In this document: one piece after another, positions 9,378 to 17,663 of the stretch | How the letters are laid out: every line of letters begins with the position of its first letter | How positions within the stretch are numbered: the stretch's first letter is position 1 | Program-made: the position numbers and the translations under genes | The notes under the pieces: model-generated | Told to the model about the DNA's origin: nothing | Seen by the model: only the letters and a program-made list of their open reading frames with translations | The model's database searches: none | Source: Mucilaginibacter rigui | GTDB lineage: Bacteria; Bacteroidota; Bacteroidia; Sphingobacteriales; Sphingobacteriaceae | Direction of reading: 5' to 3' | DNA: 64,000 nt | NCBI RefSeq assembly: GCF_014773275.1 | Contig: NZ_JACWMW010000003.1 | Coordinates: forward strand, 682,001-746,000

Positions 9378-10724
9378 CTAAACTTCAACCTTGTCTGTTT
9401 TAGATTTATCTAATACATGGGTAATCATATTTTTTAGCTCCCTATAACCTATACTGAAAATATCCCTTATTGTAAATTTAAGATGTTTTTTTAATGTAAA
9501 ATAGCCAAATATAGCACCGGCGCAAAAAGTAAAAAGCGAAGCTATAGCAACGGCGTATAAGCTATGAAAGATAACAATGCCAACAACATCACCTATAACA
9601 TTTACAATAAGCATTAGTATTACTTTAGCCATGTTGAGTCGCGGCTTGTTAAGGATATCCAGAGTAATACCAAAAAAGCGATCAACCGGCATTAACATTA
9701 CGTAGCACATAAACAGCCTGAAAATTGTTACGGCTTCCGTATCTCGGTATTGCTTGCCAAATAATAGTTCAATAACAAAGCCTCCTAAAGCAAAGGCGAT
9801 TACTGCGATAGGAATAAATACTACAGTTAACATCCCCGCATAGCGCTTCATTATATTGGCAACCTCTTCAAGATTCCCTTTATGAACGGCAGTTGAAAGC
9901 TCAGGCAAAGCCGTTGAAACAGCTGCGCGCATAGGTATTTCAAAAACTTCCATTAAACGCTGGGGGATGTAGTAAACAGCCAAAAACGATTTGTCTTTGA
10001 ACATCTTAGTTATAATAAATGAATCTGAGCTGCGTAATAAGTATGCACTTATGGATGTGCCTACACTAAATTTCCCAAAATGAGCTAATTGGCTGACCGC
10101 TTCTTTACCGCGGTATTTTATTGCCTTAATTTTTGCCCAGCCGTTAAATATTGTTAATAATGATGTTACCAAGCTACCTGCAAAATAGGCGTAAACTGCT
10201 GTTTGAAAAGATAATTTGTGTGTAAATATAAGGCCAAGTATCAGAAGTAGAAAAATGCCTTGGTTAAGGAGTTGTAGAATAAGCATTCTGCCGAACTTTT
10301 CTTCTGCCTGTAAAATGTAGGATGCTATTGCTGCAGGTAAGGTGGTTATATAAATAATGCCAAACCATTGTATTGTGGTTTCTACATCCGGACTTTTGCT
10401 TGGGTAAATCAGGTAAACAATGCCATCTATTGCAACAAATATTAAAGCTTGTACAAGGCCAATGTACCAAGCGGATCCCGCGACTTCTATCGAAGTTTTT
10501 CTATTTGTACCTGCATAAAATTTAATTAGGGGAGTTTGTACAAAACCATTCCGGAAAGTATCAGCAAGTAGTATAGTTATTAATAGAAACAGGTAATTAC
10601 CAAATTCAGCTTTAGACAGGTTGTGCGCCATTAATGAAAGTACCAGCATGCCAATAACCGGCATAGCCGCACTGGTGGCTAATGATATGGTATGCTTGTT
10701 TACTAGTTTCTTTAAATCGGGCAT
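9378..10724 (-). CDS. Oligosaccharide flippase (Wzx-like, MOP superfamily)
   Basis: Integral membrane protein of 448 residues with about 12-14 hydrophobic segments spread over its length and short polar loops, as in polysaccharide-exporting MOP flippases. It begins MPDLKKLVNKHTISLATSAAMPVIGMLVLSL, with the usual amphipathic start and first membrane segment. Its role would be to flip undecaprenyl-linked repeat units across the inner membrane. It lies 15 bases after the acyltransferase gene and 20 bases before the GT2 gene, all on the same strand. Together with the downstream-assembled polymerase/ligase this makes a Wzx/Wzy-type pathway likely. Family assignment rests on overall hydropathy and sequence feel rather than on a short diagnostic motif. 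Confidence 0.85.
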   Translation of the reverse strand: MPDLKKLVNKHTISLATSAAMPVIGMLVLSLMAHNLSKAEFGNYLFLLITILLADTFRNGFVQTPLIKFYAGTNRKTSIEVAGSAWYIGLVQALIFVAIDGIVYLIYPSKSPDVETTIQWFGIIYITTLPAAIASYILQAEEKFGRMLILQLLNQGIFLLLILGLIFTHKLSFQTAVYAYFAGSLVTSLLTIFNGWAKIKAIKYRGKEAVSQLAHFGKFSVGTSISAYLLRSSDSFIITKMFKDKSFLAVYYIPQRLMEVFEIPMRAAVSTALPELSTAVHKGNLEEVANIMKRYAGMLTVVFIPIAVIAFALGGFVIELLFGKQYRDTEAVTIFRLFMCYVMLMPVDRFFGITLDILNKPRLNMAKVILMLIVNVIGDVVGIVIFHSLYAVAIASLFTFCAGAIFGYFTLKKHLKFTIRDIFSIGYRELKNMITHVLDKSKTDKVEV

Positions 10725-10739
10725 ATATTGGTTATACGG

Positions 10740-11354
10740 CTAAACCCTGTCCCAGTTGCCTGTTTCAGAATTATATTTTTTGATAACCCTGGCAGGGTTA
10801 CCCACGGCAACACAATATTCAGGTATATCTTTGGTAACCACGCTACCTGCGCCAATAACCGAGTGTTTGCCAATAGTTACACCGGCGGTAATAACCGCAT
10901 TGGCACCTATCCAAACATCATCGCAAACGGTAATTTGTTTAGTAACAACTTTTTGTAAGCGGGTAGATATGGTTACATCTTCAAAGCCATGGTTAAGGCC
11001 CGATAATACTACATGCTGCGCCATGGTAACATAGTTGCCAAGGGTAACCGGGCCTATCATAATATTGCTTAAGCCGATACCCGTGTGGTGGCCAATTATA
11101 ATATCACCAACGCCATTGTTTATAACAGCAAAATCTTCTATTACGCTGTATGCGCCCAACTCGAAATTGTTAAAAGGAAAAATATCAAGGCGCGCATAAA
11201 AACGGATAACCGAACCCCGGCCGCGTTTGTGTATAAATGGCGTAACAAACCACTTTACCCAAAGCCTTGGCGCAGCCCTGCCCGGTTGTACAATCATCCA
11301 GTGTACAAACTTTTTTAAACGCGGATTTGATTTTACTATAGTAAGTAATGACAT
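10740..11354 (-). CDS. Left-handed beta-helix (hexapeptide) acyltransferase
   Basis: A 204-residue LbH-fold O-acetyltransferase of the Maa/WcaF/CysE type. The middle carries imperfect hexapeptide repeats (for example IIGHHTGIGLSNIMIGPV and DVWIGANAVITAGVTIGK), closing with the family-typical VIGAGSVVTKDIPEYCVAVGNPARVIK. It has a likely catalytic His in the GLNHGFED segment and no membrane span. It would transfer an acyl group, usually acetyl, to a sugar of the repeat unit in the cytoplasm. Spacing is 13 bases after the polymerase gene and 15 before the flippase. Acceptor unknown. A role in taking an aminoacyl group from the NRPS-like protein of the same operon is possible but purely speculative. 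Confidence 0.9.
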   Translation of the reverse strand: MSLLTIVKSNPRLKKFVHWMIVQPGRAAPRLWVKWFVTPFIHKRGRGSVIRFYARLDIFPFNNFELGAYSVIEDFAVINNGVGDIIIGHHTGIGLSNIMIGPVTLGNYVTMAQHVVLSGLNHGFEDVTISTRLQKVVTKQITVCDDVWIGANAVITAGVTIGKHSVIGAGSVVTKDIPEYCVAVGNPARVIKKYNSETGNWDRV

Positions 11355-11367
11355 TCTAAATTTCTTA

Positions 11368-12873
11368 TCAGGCTGTTAATTCTGCAGCCTTTTTTTCGGC
11401 CAGTTCCTGTTGTTCCTGTTTATCCAATCTCAATGTTACGTTTAACAATGCACATGCAAGATAGAACAAAATATTCGACGGATATTGCACTAATGCCTGC
11501 TGCGGATAATTACCAATATTAAACACAAATATGATTAATACCATCGCCAAACAATAAATTTTCAGCTCGGGGTTTTTAATGAGATAATAATTATTGATAC
11601 CTGTTTTTAGTATTACAAACATTAAGGTACAAAACAATATTAAACCAATATAGCCCATTTCAACAGCAACGCGTACGTAACCGCTATCAGGCGGGAATTT
11701 TGCCAGGAATGAGTTTGGCGCAAATCGCCGCCCCCATATACCAACCGAACCTAAACCACCGCCAATGGGATGCGATAATATATATGGTTTAATACGTTTT
11801 TGGTTTTCGGCACGTACATTAAACGAGGCATCGTCTGACGGCCTGAAAGCCGTTTGGAAACGTTTAATGAACTGGTTTGAGGTAGGCATAAATATTAGTC
11901 CGCCTAAAACTATACCTGCGCCGATAACTACTACAAGTATCTTTTTATTAAAATTCATAACCGCCAGCATGGCTAAAGCCGCGGGAGGCAAAACGAATGC
12001 CCCCCTTGTGCCCGAGTATAACATCACCAGGAAAAAGAAGGGTATAGATAGGCCCAGGATAACTTTTTTGTACGTTTTAATTTTGGTGAACATGATGCAC
12101 AGGCACAAAACAGCTGCCACAACCATGTTGTATGAAAACGTAACCGGATCAGGGAAGATAGCCACTTTACGCAAATGACCATTAATGTACAGGAAGCTTA
12201 AGCGCAAAGGGTCCTGGTAGTACCAGGCTTTTTCGAACGGGAACAGCCCGAAATTTTCCTGCTGGAAACCCGAAATAGCTGATAAAAAAGCCAGTACAAG
12301 CCATAGTTTGACTAAGAACTTTATAGTGGCTAAAGATCGGATCTGATAAACAAATATAAAGTACATGAGCATGATGAAACCCACCGTACGCACGGTATAA
12401 ACCCACGCCAGTATTGATGGTGAGGCAGGGTTTATTACCTCAAAAAAGTTGTATGCCAGCCAGGCAAGCACCAGGTAACTTATAGGGTTTTTAAAATAGC
12501 TCCAGTCTTTATCGTATTTTAATTTTAGCAGGAAACCAAAAATAAGCAGGTAGGTAATAGCATCCAGTATAATACCCGAAGGGGTATCAGGCGGTAAAAA
12601 TTCCGAAACATAATTCAGAAAGAAGGCCACCACCATTAAAACGGCAATGCCAAATTTGGGATAGGCAACAATGCCCAATACTACCGGTATACCTATAAAA
12701 ATGGCCAGCAACCCGCCTGCTGCAAGAATGCCGCCCATGGCAATGCCAACAGCAATAACTAATGCAACAGGTAAACTCAGCAGGATGAGCTTAAGCGTAG
12801 AAATTTCACCGGAATGTATCTTCCTGAAAAAGTTAGCTATAAAGCCGGTTTTATGTACCTGGTTATTGAGCAT
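11368..12873 (-). CDS. O-antigen ligase/polymerase family protein (Wzy/WaaL-like)
   Basis: Polytopic inner-membrane protein of 501 residues with about ten to twelve hydrophobic segments and one larger periplasmic loop. The loop (around residues 320-400) contains RAENQKR...HPIGGGLGSVGIWGRR, typical of the Wzy_C/O-antigen ligase superfamily, where conserved Arg and Gly residues sit. It should either polymerise lipid-linked repeat units (Wzy) or ligate finished chains to an acceptor (WaaL); sequence alone does not separate the two. The operon also has a Wzz-like protein, which favours polymerase. The C-terminus is short, charged and cytoplasmic. The 45-residue membrane protein gene lies 7 bases upstream. 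Confidence 0.88.
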   Translation of the reverse strand: MLNNQVHKTGFIANFFRKIHSGEISTLKLILLSLPVALVIAVGIAMGGILAAGGLLAIFIGIPVVLGIVAYPKFGIAVLMVVAFFLNYVSEFLPPDTPSGIILDAITYLLIFGFLLKLKYDKDWSYFKNPISYLVLAWLAYNFFEVINPASPSILAWVYTVRTVGFIMLMYFIFVYQIRSLATIKFLVKLWLVLAFLSAISGFQQENFGLFPFEKAWYYQDPLRLSFLYINGHLRKVAIFPDPVTFSYNMVVAAVLCLCIMFTKIKTYKKVILGLSIPFFFLVMLYSGTRGAFVLPPAALAMLAVMNFNKKILVVVIGAGIVLGGLIFMPTSNQFIKRFQTAFRPSDDASFNVRAENQKRIKPYILSHPIGGGLGSVGIWGRRFAPNSFLAKFPPDSGYVRVAVEMGYIGLILFCTLMFVILKTGINNYYLIKNPELKIYCLAMVLIIFVFNIGNYPQQALVQYPSNILFYLACALLNVTLRLDKQEQQELAEKKAAELTA

Positions 12874-12880
12874 GGATGTT

Positions 12881-13018
12881 TTACAAAAACAGAATTTTTA
12901 CCGCCCAGCAAAATACACCAACAAATGCTAATGCAATTGCAGCTTTACGTGTTTTTTGTTCAAGAGGGGTAAGGTCTTTAAAAACATCATCCTCGTTTTC
13001 TGCCGGTTTTATCCTCAT
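12881..13018 (-). CDS. Small single-pass membrane protein, 45 residues
   Basis: Short ORF found by reading the gap between the Wzc-like and polymerase genes. It starts at the ATG at 13018 and stops at TAA 12883-12881. The protein begins MRIKPAENEDDVFKDLTPLE, a charged N-terminus, and then has one hydrophobic segment (about residues 26-45, AAIALAFVGVFCWAVKILFL) that runs to the stop. It fits exactly between its neighbours, 47 bases after the upstream stop and 7 bases before the downstream ATG. That fit, the clean soluble/membrane layout and sensible codon use argue for a real gene. The topology suggests a tail-anchored protein with a cytoplasmic N-terminus. I know no family for it; a role as an accessory subunit of Wzy or the Wzc-like protein is inference from position. 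Confidence 0.72.
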   Translation of the reverse strand: MRIKPAENEDDVFKDLTPLEQKTRKAAIALAFVGVFCWAVKILFL

Positions 13019-13065
13019 ATAAAATAATTAAAAGGTTTATAGCAGGCAAGTGTTGCCGGAGTTAT

Positions 13066-15213
13066 TTAGAACCTGTCCCGTTTCGGGTCGGTTTTATTTA
13101 GCACCCAGCCGGCAAATTTGCCGTTCAGGTTCTTTAAATACTTAATATCGTCTTTTTGCCATTTGGAGATGCCCTTGTTAGCCTCGAAAACGGCAATTGT
13201 TTTATTAGCAAACAGCAACCACTCTTTTGATTTGTTAAGTGATGATAGAGGCGGTGTTTCGATGATAATAATGTCGTATTTCGTCTTTAACTCGTTAAAC
13301 TTGCTGCGAATAAAATTCTCGTCGCTAAGTTCAAGCAGGGTAACATCTCCGCCATGGGTACCCATTACGTTTGTGGTATTAAACGCACCGTAGTTATCAG
13401 GGTTATTCTTAAAATAATCTTCCAGGTAAACCTTTGGTTGTACGGTGTTGCTAATGGTTGGGTTATCAAAGTTGCCATCTATCAATAATACTTTTTTATT
13501 GATCATAGAGTAGGAGTAGGCCAGACTGATTGCCAAAACCGTTTTACCCTCATGGTTAGCCAAACTGGTAATGCCTAAAACCTTTTCACCCCGCAGTTCC
13601 TGGTCTATTTCAAAGCGGATAGAGCGGATCAGCTCTTTAAAAAGCCTCATTTTATCGCGATGCTCAACATCCCAAAGCTTTTTAAGATCAAGCGAACCCA
13701 TTACCGTATTTAAATGGCCCACTAATGGCAAATGAGTGCGGTTAACCAAGTCAATAGGTTCTTTAATGGTATCATCAAAAAAGAATATACCAAACAATAC
13801 AACTACACAAAACGCAAAGCTGATAACCCCACCTAAAATTATTAACAACATTTTTTTAGAAGGTTCGGCAGCATCCGGTGTGGCCGGTTCTGCCAGGCGC
13901 AGTTTTATAGAAAATGTTGATTGCAGGTTTGTTGCGTTGTATTTATTTAATACATCCATGTATTCCTTACTGGCAATGTCAATATCGTAGTTAAAGGTTT
14001 TAACATTGGCATCAAAGGGTACAAGGCGGTTAAATTTAGCGTTAAGGTCGTTTAAGGATCCGGTTATAGCCTTAATACTGTATTTAGCCAGGTCGCGGGT
14101 TACTTCAAGTGTAAGTTTTTGTTTTACAAGATCATCCTTGGCGGTTAGCGGGCTGGAGATGTACTTGTCTGACGTTTGGTTTATTTGAGCAGTAAGCTTA
14201 TTTGATAATGAATCTATAGCGGGCTTTAACTTGGGGTTAAAACCACTCCTTACATACTTGTCTGTAAGTAAATGAAGCTGCTCCTGCGAACTGATCACCT
14301 CCTGGTTATACTTGCTTATCGTCGCCTCTATGTATTTACGCTCGCTCGGGGCAAACTTATTATTGATTTTCTGGATAGCACCATCGTAAGATGCCACATC
14401 TTTTTCGGCCTGTTGCTTACGGTCGTTAAAAATCATGATCTGATCGAAAATAGATTTCGATTGCTCATCCAGGTTAATAATGCCGTTTTTTATCTTATAA
14501 TCTTGTAGTTGCTGGGTTTTTGTGTTTAAAGCTTTGCGTTTTTCATCAAGTAGTTTAGCAAGGTAGTTAACCGCATCAGTTTCGTTTTGCCTTACAGTAT
14601 GGGTATAATAATCAATAAACTGTTTACACAATATATTAACTACAAAAGCAGAAAGCTGCGGATTGTTAGATTCATAGCTTACCGTGATGAAATCACTATC
14701 CTCATCCCGGTTGATGTAAAGGTCTTTACGAAGCGAGCGTTCATCATATTTCATAGAGCGCAGCAATTCGTTAAGGCCTTCTTCGTCCTTATTGTAGTAG
14801 GATAAAGGCTGCCTGGTATTAAATTTATTTGTAAATAGTTCAACAGCGTGGGCACGCGCTGCAGGGTTCATGGTTAAAAAAAGCTTGCTATGGGGTTTAA
14901 ACGGCACACTATCCGTAAGATCATGCAGGATAAGTTGGTAGGATACCTGGTTAATGAGCGTTTTAAGCTTCATTATTTCTATCAGGTTACTAAACTCGTG
15001 GGCTATAGATTGTTCTTTGGCTGCACCGGATGGATCTGCATCAAGTAAATGCCGCGATTGGTCAACAATACCGGTAGCTATCTGGGCATTTGAAATATAT
15101 TTGTCTGCAAGGTTTTTTACCAGGAAAAAAGACACAATAATAGTAACCAGCGGAATAATGATCAGCAGGTTTAAATGTTTCCGTAAAAGTTTAAAAAATT
15201 CCCCTAACTCCAT
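13066..15213 (-). CDS. Wzz/Wzc-like chain-length protein with degenerate kinase domain
   Basis: A 715-residue polysaccharide copolymerase of the Wzc architecture: membrane span 16-33, a long periplasmic coiled-coil-rich region, second span about 455-479, then a cytoplasmic P-loop domain (about 520-715). In active bacterial tyrosine kinases Walker A', Walker B and a C-terminal Tyr cluster are conserved. Here Walker A is fair (GITSLANHEGKT, Lys557), but Walker A' reads VLLIDGN, with Asn581 where the second Asp is expected. Walker B reads IIIIETPP, with Glu652 in place of Asp. The C-terminus ends DPKRDRF with no Tyr cluster. It probably still controls chain length and export, while autophosphorylation is doubtful. 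The TolC-like gene is 3 bases upstream. Confidence 0.9.
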   Translation of the reverse strand: MELGEFFKLLRKHLNLLIIIPLVTIIVSFFLVKNLADKYISNAQIATGIVDQSRHLLDADPSGAAKEQSIAHEFSNLIEIMKLKTLINQVSYQLILHDLTDSVPFKPHSKLFLTMNPAARAHAVELFTNKFNTRQPLSYYNKDEEGLNELLRSMKYDERSLRKDLYINRDEDSDFITVSYESNNPQLSAFVVNILCKQFIDYYTHTVRQNETDAVNYLAKLLDEKRKALNTKTQQLQDYKIKNGIINLDEQSKSIFDQIMIFNDRKQQAEKDVASYDGAIQKINNKFAPSERKYIEATISKYNQEVISSQEQLHLLTDKYVRSGFNPKLKPAIDSLSNKLTAQINQTSDKYISSPLTAKDDLVKQKLTLEVTRDLAKYSIKAITGSLNDLNAKFNRLVPFDANVKTFNYDIDIASKEYMDVLNKYNATNLQSTFSIKLRLAEPATPDAAEPSKKMLLIILGGVISFAFCVVVLFGIFFFDDTIKEPIDLVNRTHLPLVGHLNTVMGSLDLKKLWDVEHRDKMRLFKELIRSIRFEIDQELRGEKVLGITSLANHEGKTVLAISLAYSYSMINKKVLLIDGNFDNPTISNTVQPKVYLEDYFKNNPDNYGAFNTTNVMGTHGGDVTLLELSDENFIRSKFNELKTKYDIIIIETPPLSSLNKSKEWLLFANKTIAVFEANKGISKWQKDDIKYLKNLNGKFAGWVLNKTDPKRDRF

Positions 15214-15216
15214 GCC

Positions 15217-15900
15217 CTATTTAACCTCTTCTAATTTAACACCCAGAATTTCTTCAAGATTTGCCTTTGATGTAAGCATAGCCAGTTCGCTTTGCACTTT
15301 GAATGAACTTTGATTGTATAAACTTGTTAAAGCTTCGTTATAATCATGAAAGGTAGTTTCACCTTTCTGAAACGTGTATTTTAATTGTTTAACGGCAATT
15401 TCGCCGTCGGTAACAGCCCTTGCACGGTTACGCAGGTCAGCCTGTGCTTCAAGATAAGCAAAGTACAGGCGTTTTACAGATGCCTCAACACTTAAATTGT
15501 ATTGCTGCTGCTGGTATTGTGCTATATTAACATTCTCGTGGGCTACGCGTGTAGCAAACGGTTTTGAAAGCAATGTACCCAGGTTTACCGAGATGCTTAC
15601 CTGGTACCCGTTAAAAAAAGTTGGGTTAGCCAGGTTTAGCGAATTACGGGGGCTATAAATGTATGAGCCGGTGAACGCATCAAGCCACATCACTTTTGAT
15701 TGAGTAAGCGTAGCTTTTGCTGCATTTACCTGTGCCTGGCGTACTTTTATTTCGGGGTAGTTCTTTTTTGCGGTTGCTATAAGTTTATCAAGATAAGGGT
15801 AATTAACCTCTGTAACAAAACTTTCCTGCGCACGTACGGCTGTAGTGCTGATAGTTATAAAGAGTATTAATATGCTTAATTTTTTCAATTTTAGTTTCAT
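15217..15900 (-). CDS. Half-length TolC-family outer membrane protein
   Basis: Exported protein of 227 residues, with a signal peptide ending near VRAQ (about residue 25) followed by a single OEP-type unit: a long helix, a strand pair (SGYQVSISVNL-like region) and a second long helical hairpin. Normal TolC proteins carry two such units in about 400-480 residues, so this is half size. The frame is clean at both ends and spacing to neighbours is 3 and 5 bases, so it does not look like a truncated gene. Six copies instead of three would be needed for a 12-strand TolC barrel. No Wza/OPX export protein is seen in the operon, so this may be its outer-membrane exit. Family call is good; oligomer and role are inference. 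Confidence 0.85.
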   Translation of the reverse strand: MKLKLKKLSILILFITISTTAVRAQESFVTEVNYPYLDKLIATAKKNYPEIKVRQAQVNAAKATLTQSKVMWLDAFTGSYIYSPRNSLNLANPTFFNGYQVSISVNLGTLLSKPFATRVAHENVNIAQYQQQQYNLSVEASVKRLYFAYLEAQADLRNRARAVTDGEIAVKQLKYTFQKGETTFHDYNEALTSLYNQSSFKVQSELAMLTSKANLEEILGVKLEEVK

Positions 15901-15905
15901 TTAAT

Positions 15906-17000
15906 TTAAACCTTCTCTTTTTGAAACAATGCGGGTACGGTACCAACAATAATTTTCAGATCGAGCCATAACGAATATTTTTGCGCGTAAAAATTATCAA
16001 GCTTTTTACGCTCTCTTTCACTCATATCTTCCTTACCGCGTTTACTTATCTGCCACAATCCCGTTAAACCTGCCGGGCCTAAAAAACGCATAGACCATTC
16101 GTTCGAAGTGAGCATCTCGGCTTCGTAAACGGGTAGCGGCCTGTTACCCACAACAGACATATCGCCTTTAATGATGTTAAATAGTTGCGGCAATTCATCT
16201 AAACTGCTGTTACGTAAAAAATTACCCAGTTTGGTAACCCGTGGGTCGTTCTTTATCTTAACAAAAGCCGATTTTGCTGCTCCCTGTTCTTCGGCAGCAT
16301 ATTGGTTGTTGGTAACAGCCATTTGTGCTAAAAGTTGGTCGGCATCAGTACGCATACTGCGGAATTTGTAAAAATCGAAGATTTTATATCCGGTACCAAC
16401 GCGTTTGCTTTTATAAAAAATGGGGCCCTTCGAGTCTAACTTTATAGCAATGGCAACTATAACCATAACTGGCAGCAGGCAAATAAACATACCACCGGCT
16501 ATAAAAAGATCAAGAAAGCGCTTGCCAAAAGGCATTTTATAAGTGGTATCAACTTCTTTTGATAGTTCTAACAAACGTGGTTTTATTAACTTAAACTTAA
16601 CCAGGAAGTTTAGCCGTTCGCGCAGGTCGGAGGTAGAGAAGGGGTAGGTGTAAAAGTCATGCAGTTTCATTTTCATGGCTTTTTGCACCTGTGCTTTACT
16701 TTTATGGGTTGAGAGCATTACAATGATCAACCCATTCATTAAAAAGTTTTGCCTGAGGCGCTCAACAAGAGCAAAGCACTGTTCATCCTTATCAACCTCA
16801 ACTAAAATAATATCCGGGATAGTTAGTATAGATTGATCGCCCAGGTACTCTTCCAGATCCTGGATGGTGTTATTGAATTCTATACGGAAATAATTGGTCA
16901 GATCATTGGCGATCAAGTCCTTCAATTCCAAACCTGCATATGCAATCCTGATCTGGGAGTTCGAATTTTCGTTCCAATCAGTTGCTGTCTTGTTCGTCAT
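15906..17000 (-). CDS. Priming phosphoglycosyl transferase with N-terminal pseudo-receiver domain
   Basis: A 364-residue two-part protein. Residues 155-364 form a bacterial sugar transferase domain (monotopic PglC/WcaJ type): hydrophobic re-entrant helix about 163-187, KFRSMR (212-217), the DE catalytic dyad in SSLDELPQL (Asp268, Glu269) and SVVGNRPLP. It loads sugar-1-phosphate on undecaprenyl phosphate, the first step of the polymer. Residues about 15-135 look like a response-regulator receiver without working chemistry: the acceptor Asp position reads IILVEVD (Glu68, possibly phosphomimetic), and the conserved Lys-Pro becomes Tyr119-Pro120. WcaJ-type enzymes normally have membrane helices at the N-terminus, which are missing here. 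The start codon lies inside the preceding receiver gene (23-base overlap), indicating translational coupling. Confidence 0.9.
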   Translation of the reverse strand: MTNKTATDWNENSNSQIRIAYAGLELKDLIANDLTNYFRIEFNNTIQDLEEYLGDQSILTIPDIILVEVDKDEQCFALVERLRQNFLMNGLIIVMLSTHKSKAQVQKAMKMKLHDFYTYPFSTSDLRERLNFLVKFKLIKPRLLELSKEVDTTYKMPFGKRFLDLFIAGGMFICLLPVMVIVAIAIKLDSKGPIFYKSKRVGTGYKIFDFYKFRSMRTDADQLLAQMAVTNNQYAAEEQGAAKSAFVKIKNDPRVTKLGNFLRNSSLDELPQLFNIIKGDMSVVGNRPLPVYEAEMLTSNEWSMRFLGPAGLTGLWQISKRGKEDMSERERKKLDNFYAQKYSLWLDLKIIVGTVPALFQKEKV

Positions 17001-17367
17001 AAACTTGTAAAGCTTGATTAATGGCCGTTTTTAAGCTTGTAGGGTTAAAAGGTTTATGTATATAAGCATCTACCTTAAAGGGCATTTTGGCAACCTGTTC
17101 ATCAAGGTCATGGGCTGCGGAAAGCATAATAACCGGTATGTCTCTGTAAAAACCGCTTATTTTAACATTTTTAAGAAATGACTGACCGTCGAAATAAGGC
17201 ATTTGCAGGTCAGAAATGATTAATTTAGGCATGTTACCATCCTCCAGCCAGCTAAAAGCTTCAATTCCGTTGTTTTTGACAACTATCTCATAGTCCTTTG
17301 ACAATATAAAATTGAGTAGTTTTAATATACTCAAATCGTCATCAACAATCAGTAAAGTTTTTTTCAT
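16978..17367 (-). CDS. Stand-alone receiver-domain response regulator
   Basis: A 129-residue CheY-like protein without an output domain. It has the acidic pocket VDDD (residues 8-11), phospho-acceptor Asp53 in LIISDLQMP, Ser83 in the Thr/Ser position and Lys105 in HKPF, so it should be phosphorylatable. It is the first gene of the polysaccharide operon, and its last 23 bases overlap the phosphoglycosyl transferase gene, whose own N-terminus is a dead receiver. A likely job is post-translational control of glycan initiation through receiver-receiver contact; that is inference. No cognate kinase lies next to it. The 296 bases upstream are AT-rich, shared with the divergent kinase gene, and must hold the operon promoter, although I could not identify a convincing minus-strand consensus. 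Confidence 0.9.
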   Translation of the reverse strand: MKKTLLIVDDDLSILKLLNFILSKDYEIVVKNNGIEAFSWLEDGNMPKLIISDLQMPYFDGQSFLKNVKISGFYRDIPVIMLSAAHDLDEQVAKMPFKVDAYIHKPFNPTSLKTAINQALQVYDEQDSN

Positions 17368-17582
17368 GCCGAATCTAATTCGTGGTTTCTGTTTATAAAT
17401 ATGACACTTTTATATCGAATACCCTTAAAAATATCATGCCAAATGCCAGCAAATTATCACTATGCGTACCAATTATTTATATCACAGCTAACTACGTGAA
17501 TTTTTTAATTTAGATTTTTTTATTAAAAGTAGAGTAATTTATTCGATAGTGAATTAAATTCCGCAATTCGGGAATGTATTTG

Positions 17583-17614
17583 TTGACAAAAACTACCATT
17601 GTGGATTAATTTTT
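17583..17614 (+). promoter_or_regulatory. Candidate promoter for the FGGY kinase gene
   Basis: TTG at 17583-17585 and TAATTTTT at 17607-17614, spaced by 21 bases, approach the Bacteroidota consensus TTTG-N19/21-TAnnTTTG (last base differs). The same stretch also reads TTGACA-17-TTAATT. The start codon lies 50 bases downstream. By-eye match only. Confidence 0.35.
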
Positions 17615-17663
17615 CAATATCTTCTGCTAAGTTTACGCAATAGGTTAAAATAGGTTTCACCAT

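Noticed and set aside
15217..15900. Half-length TolC gene as a pseudogene
   Set aside because: A signal peptide, clean start and stop, and 3-5 base spacing to neighbours argue for an intact short gene; no remnant of a second repeat lies in the adjoining bases.
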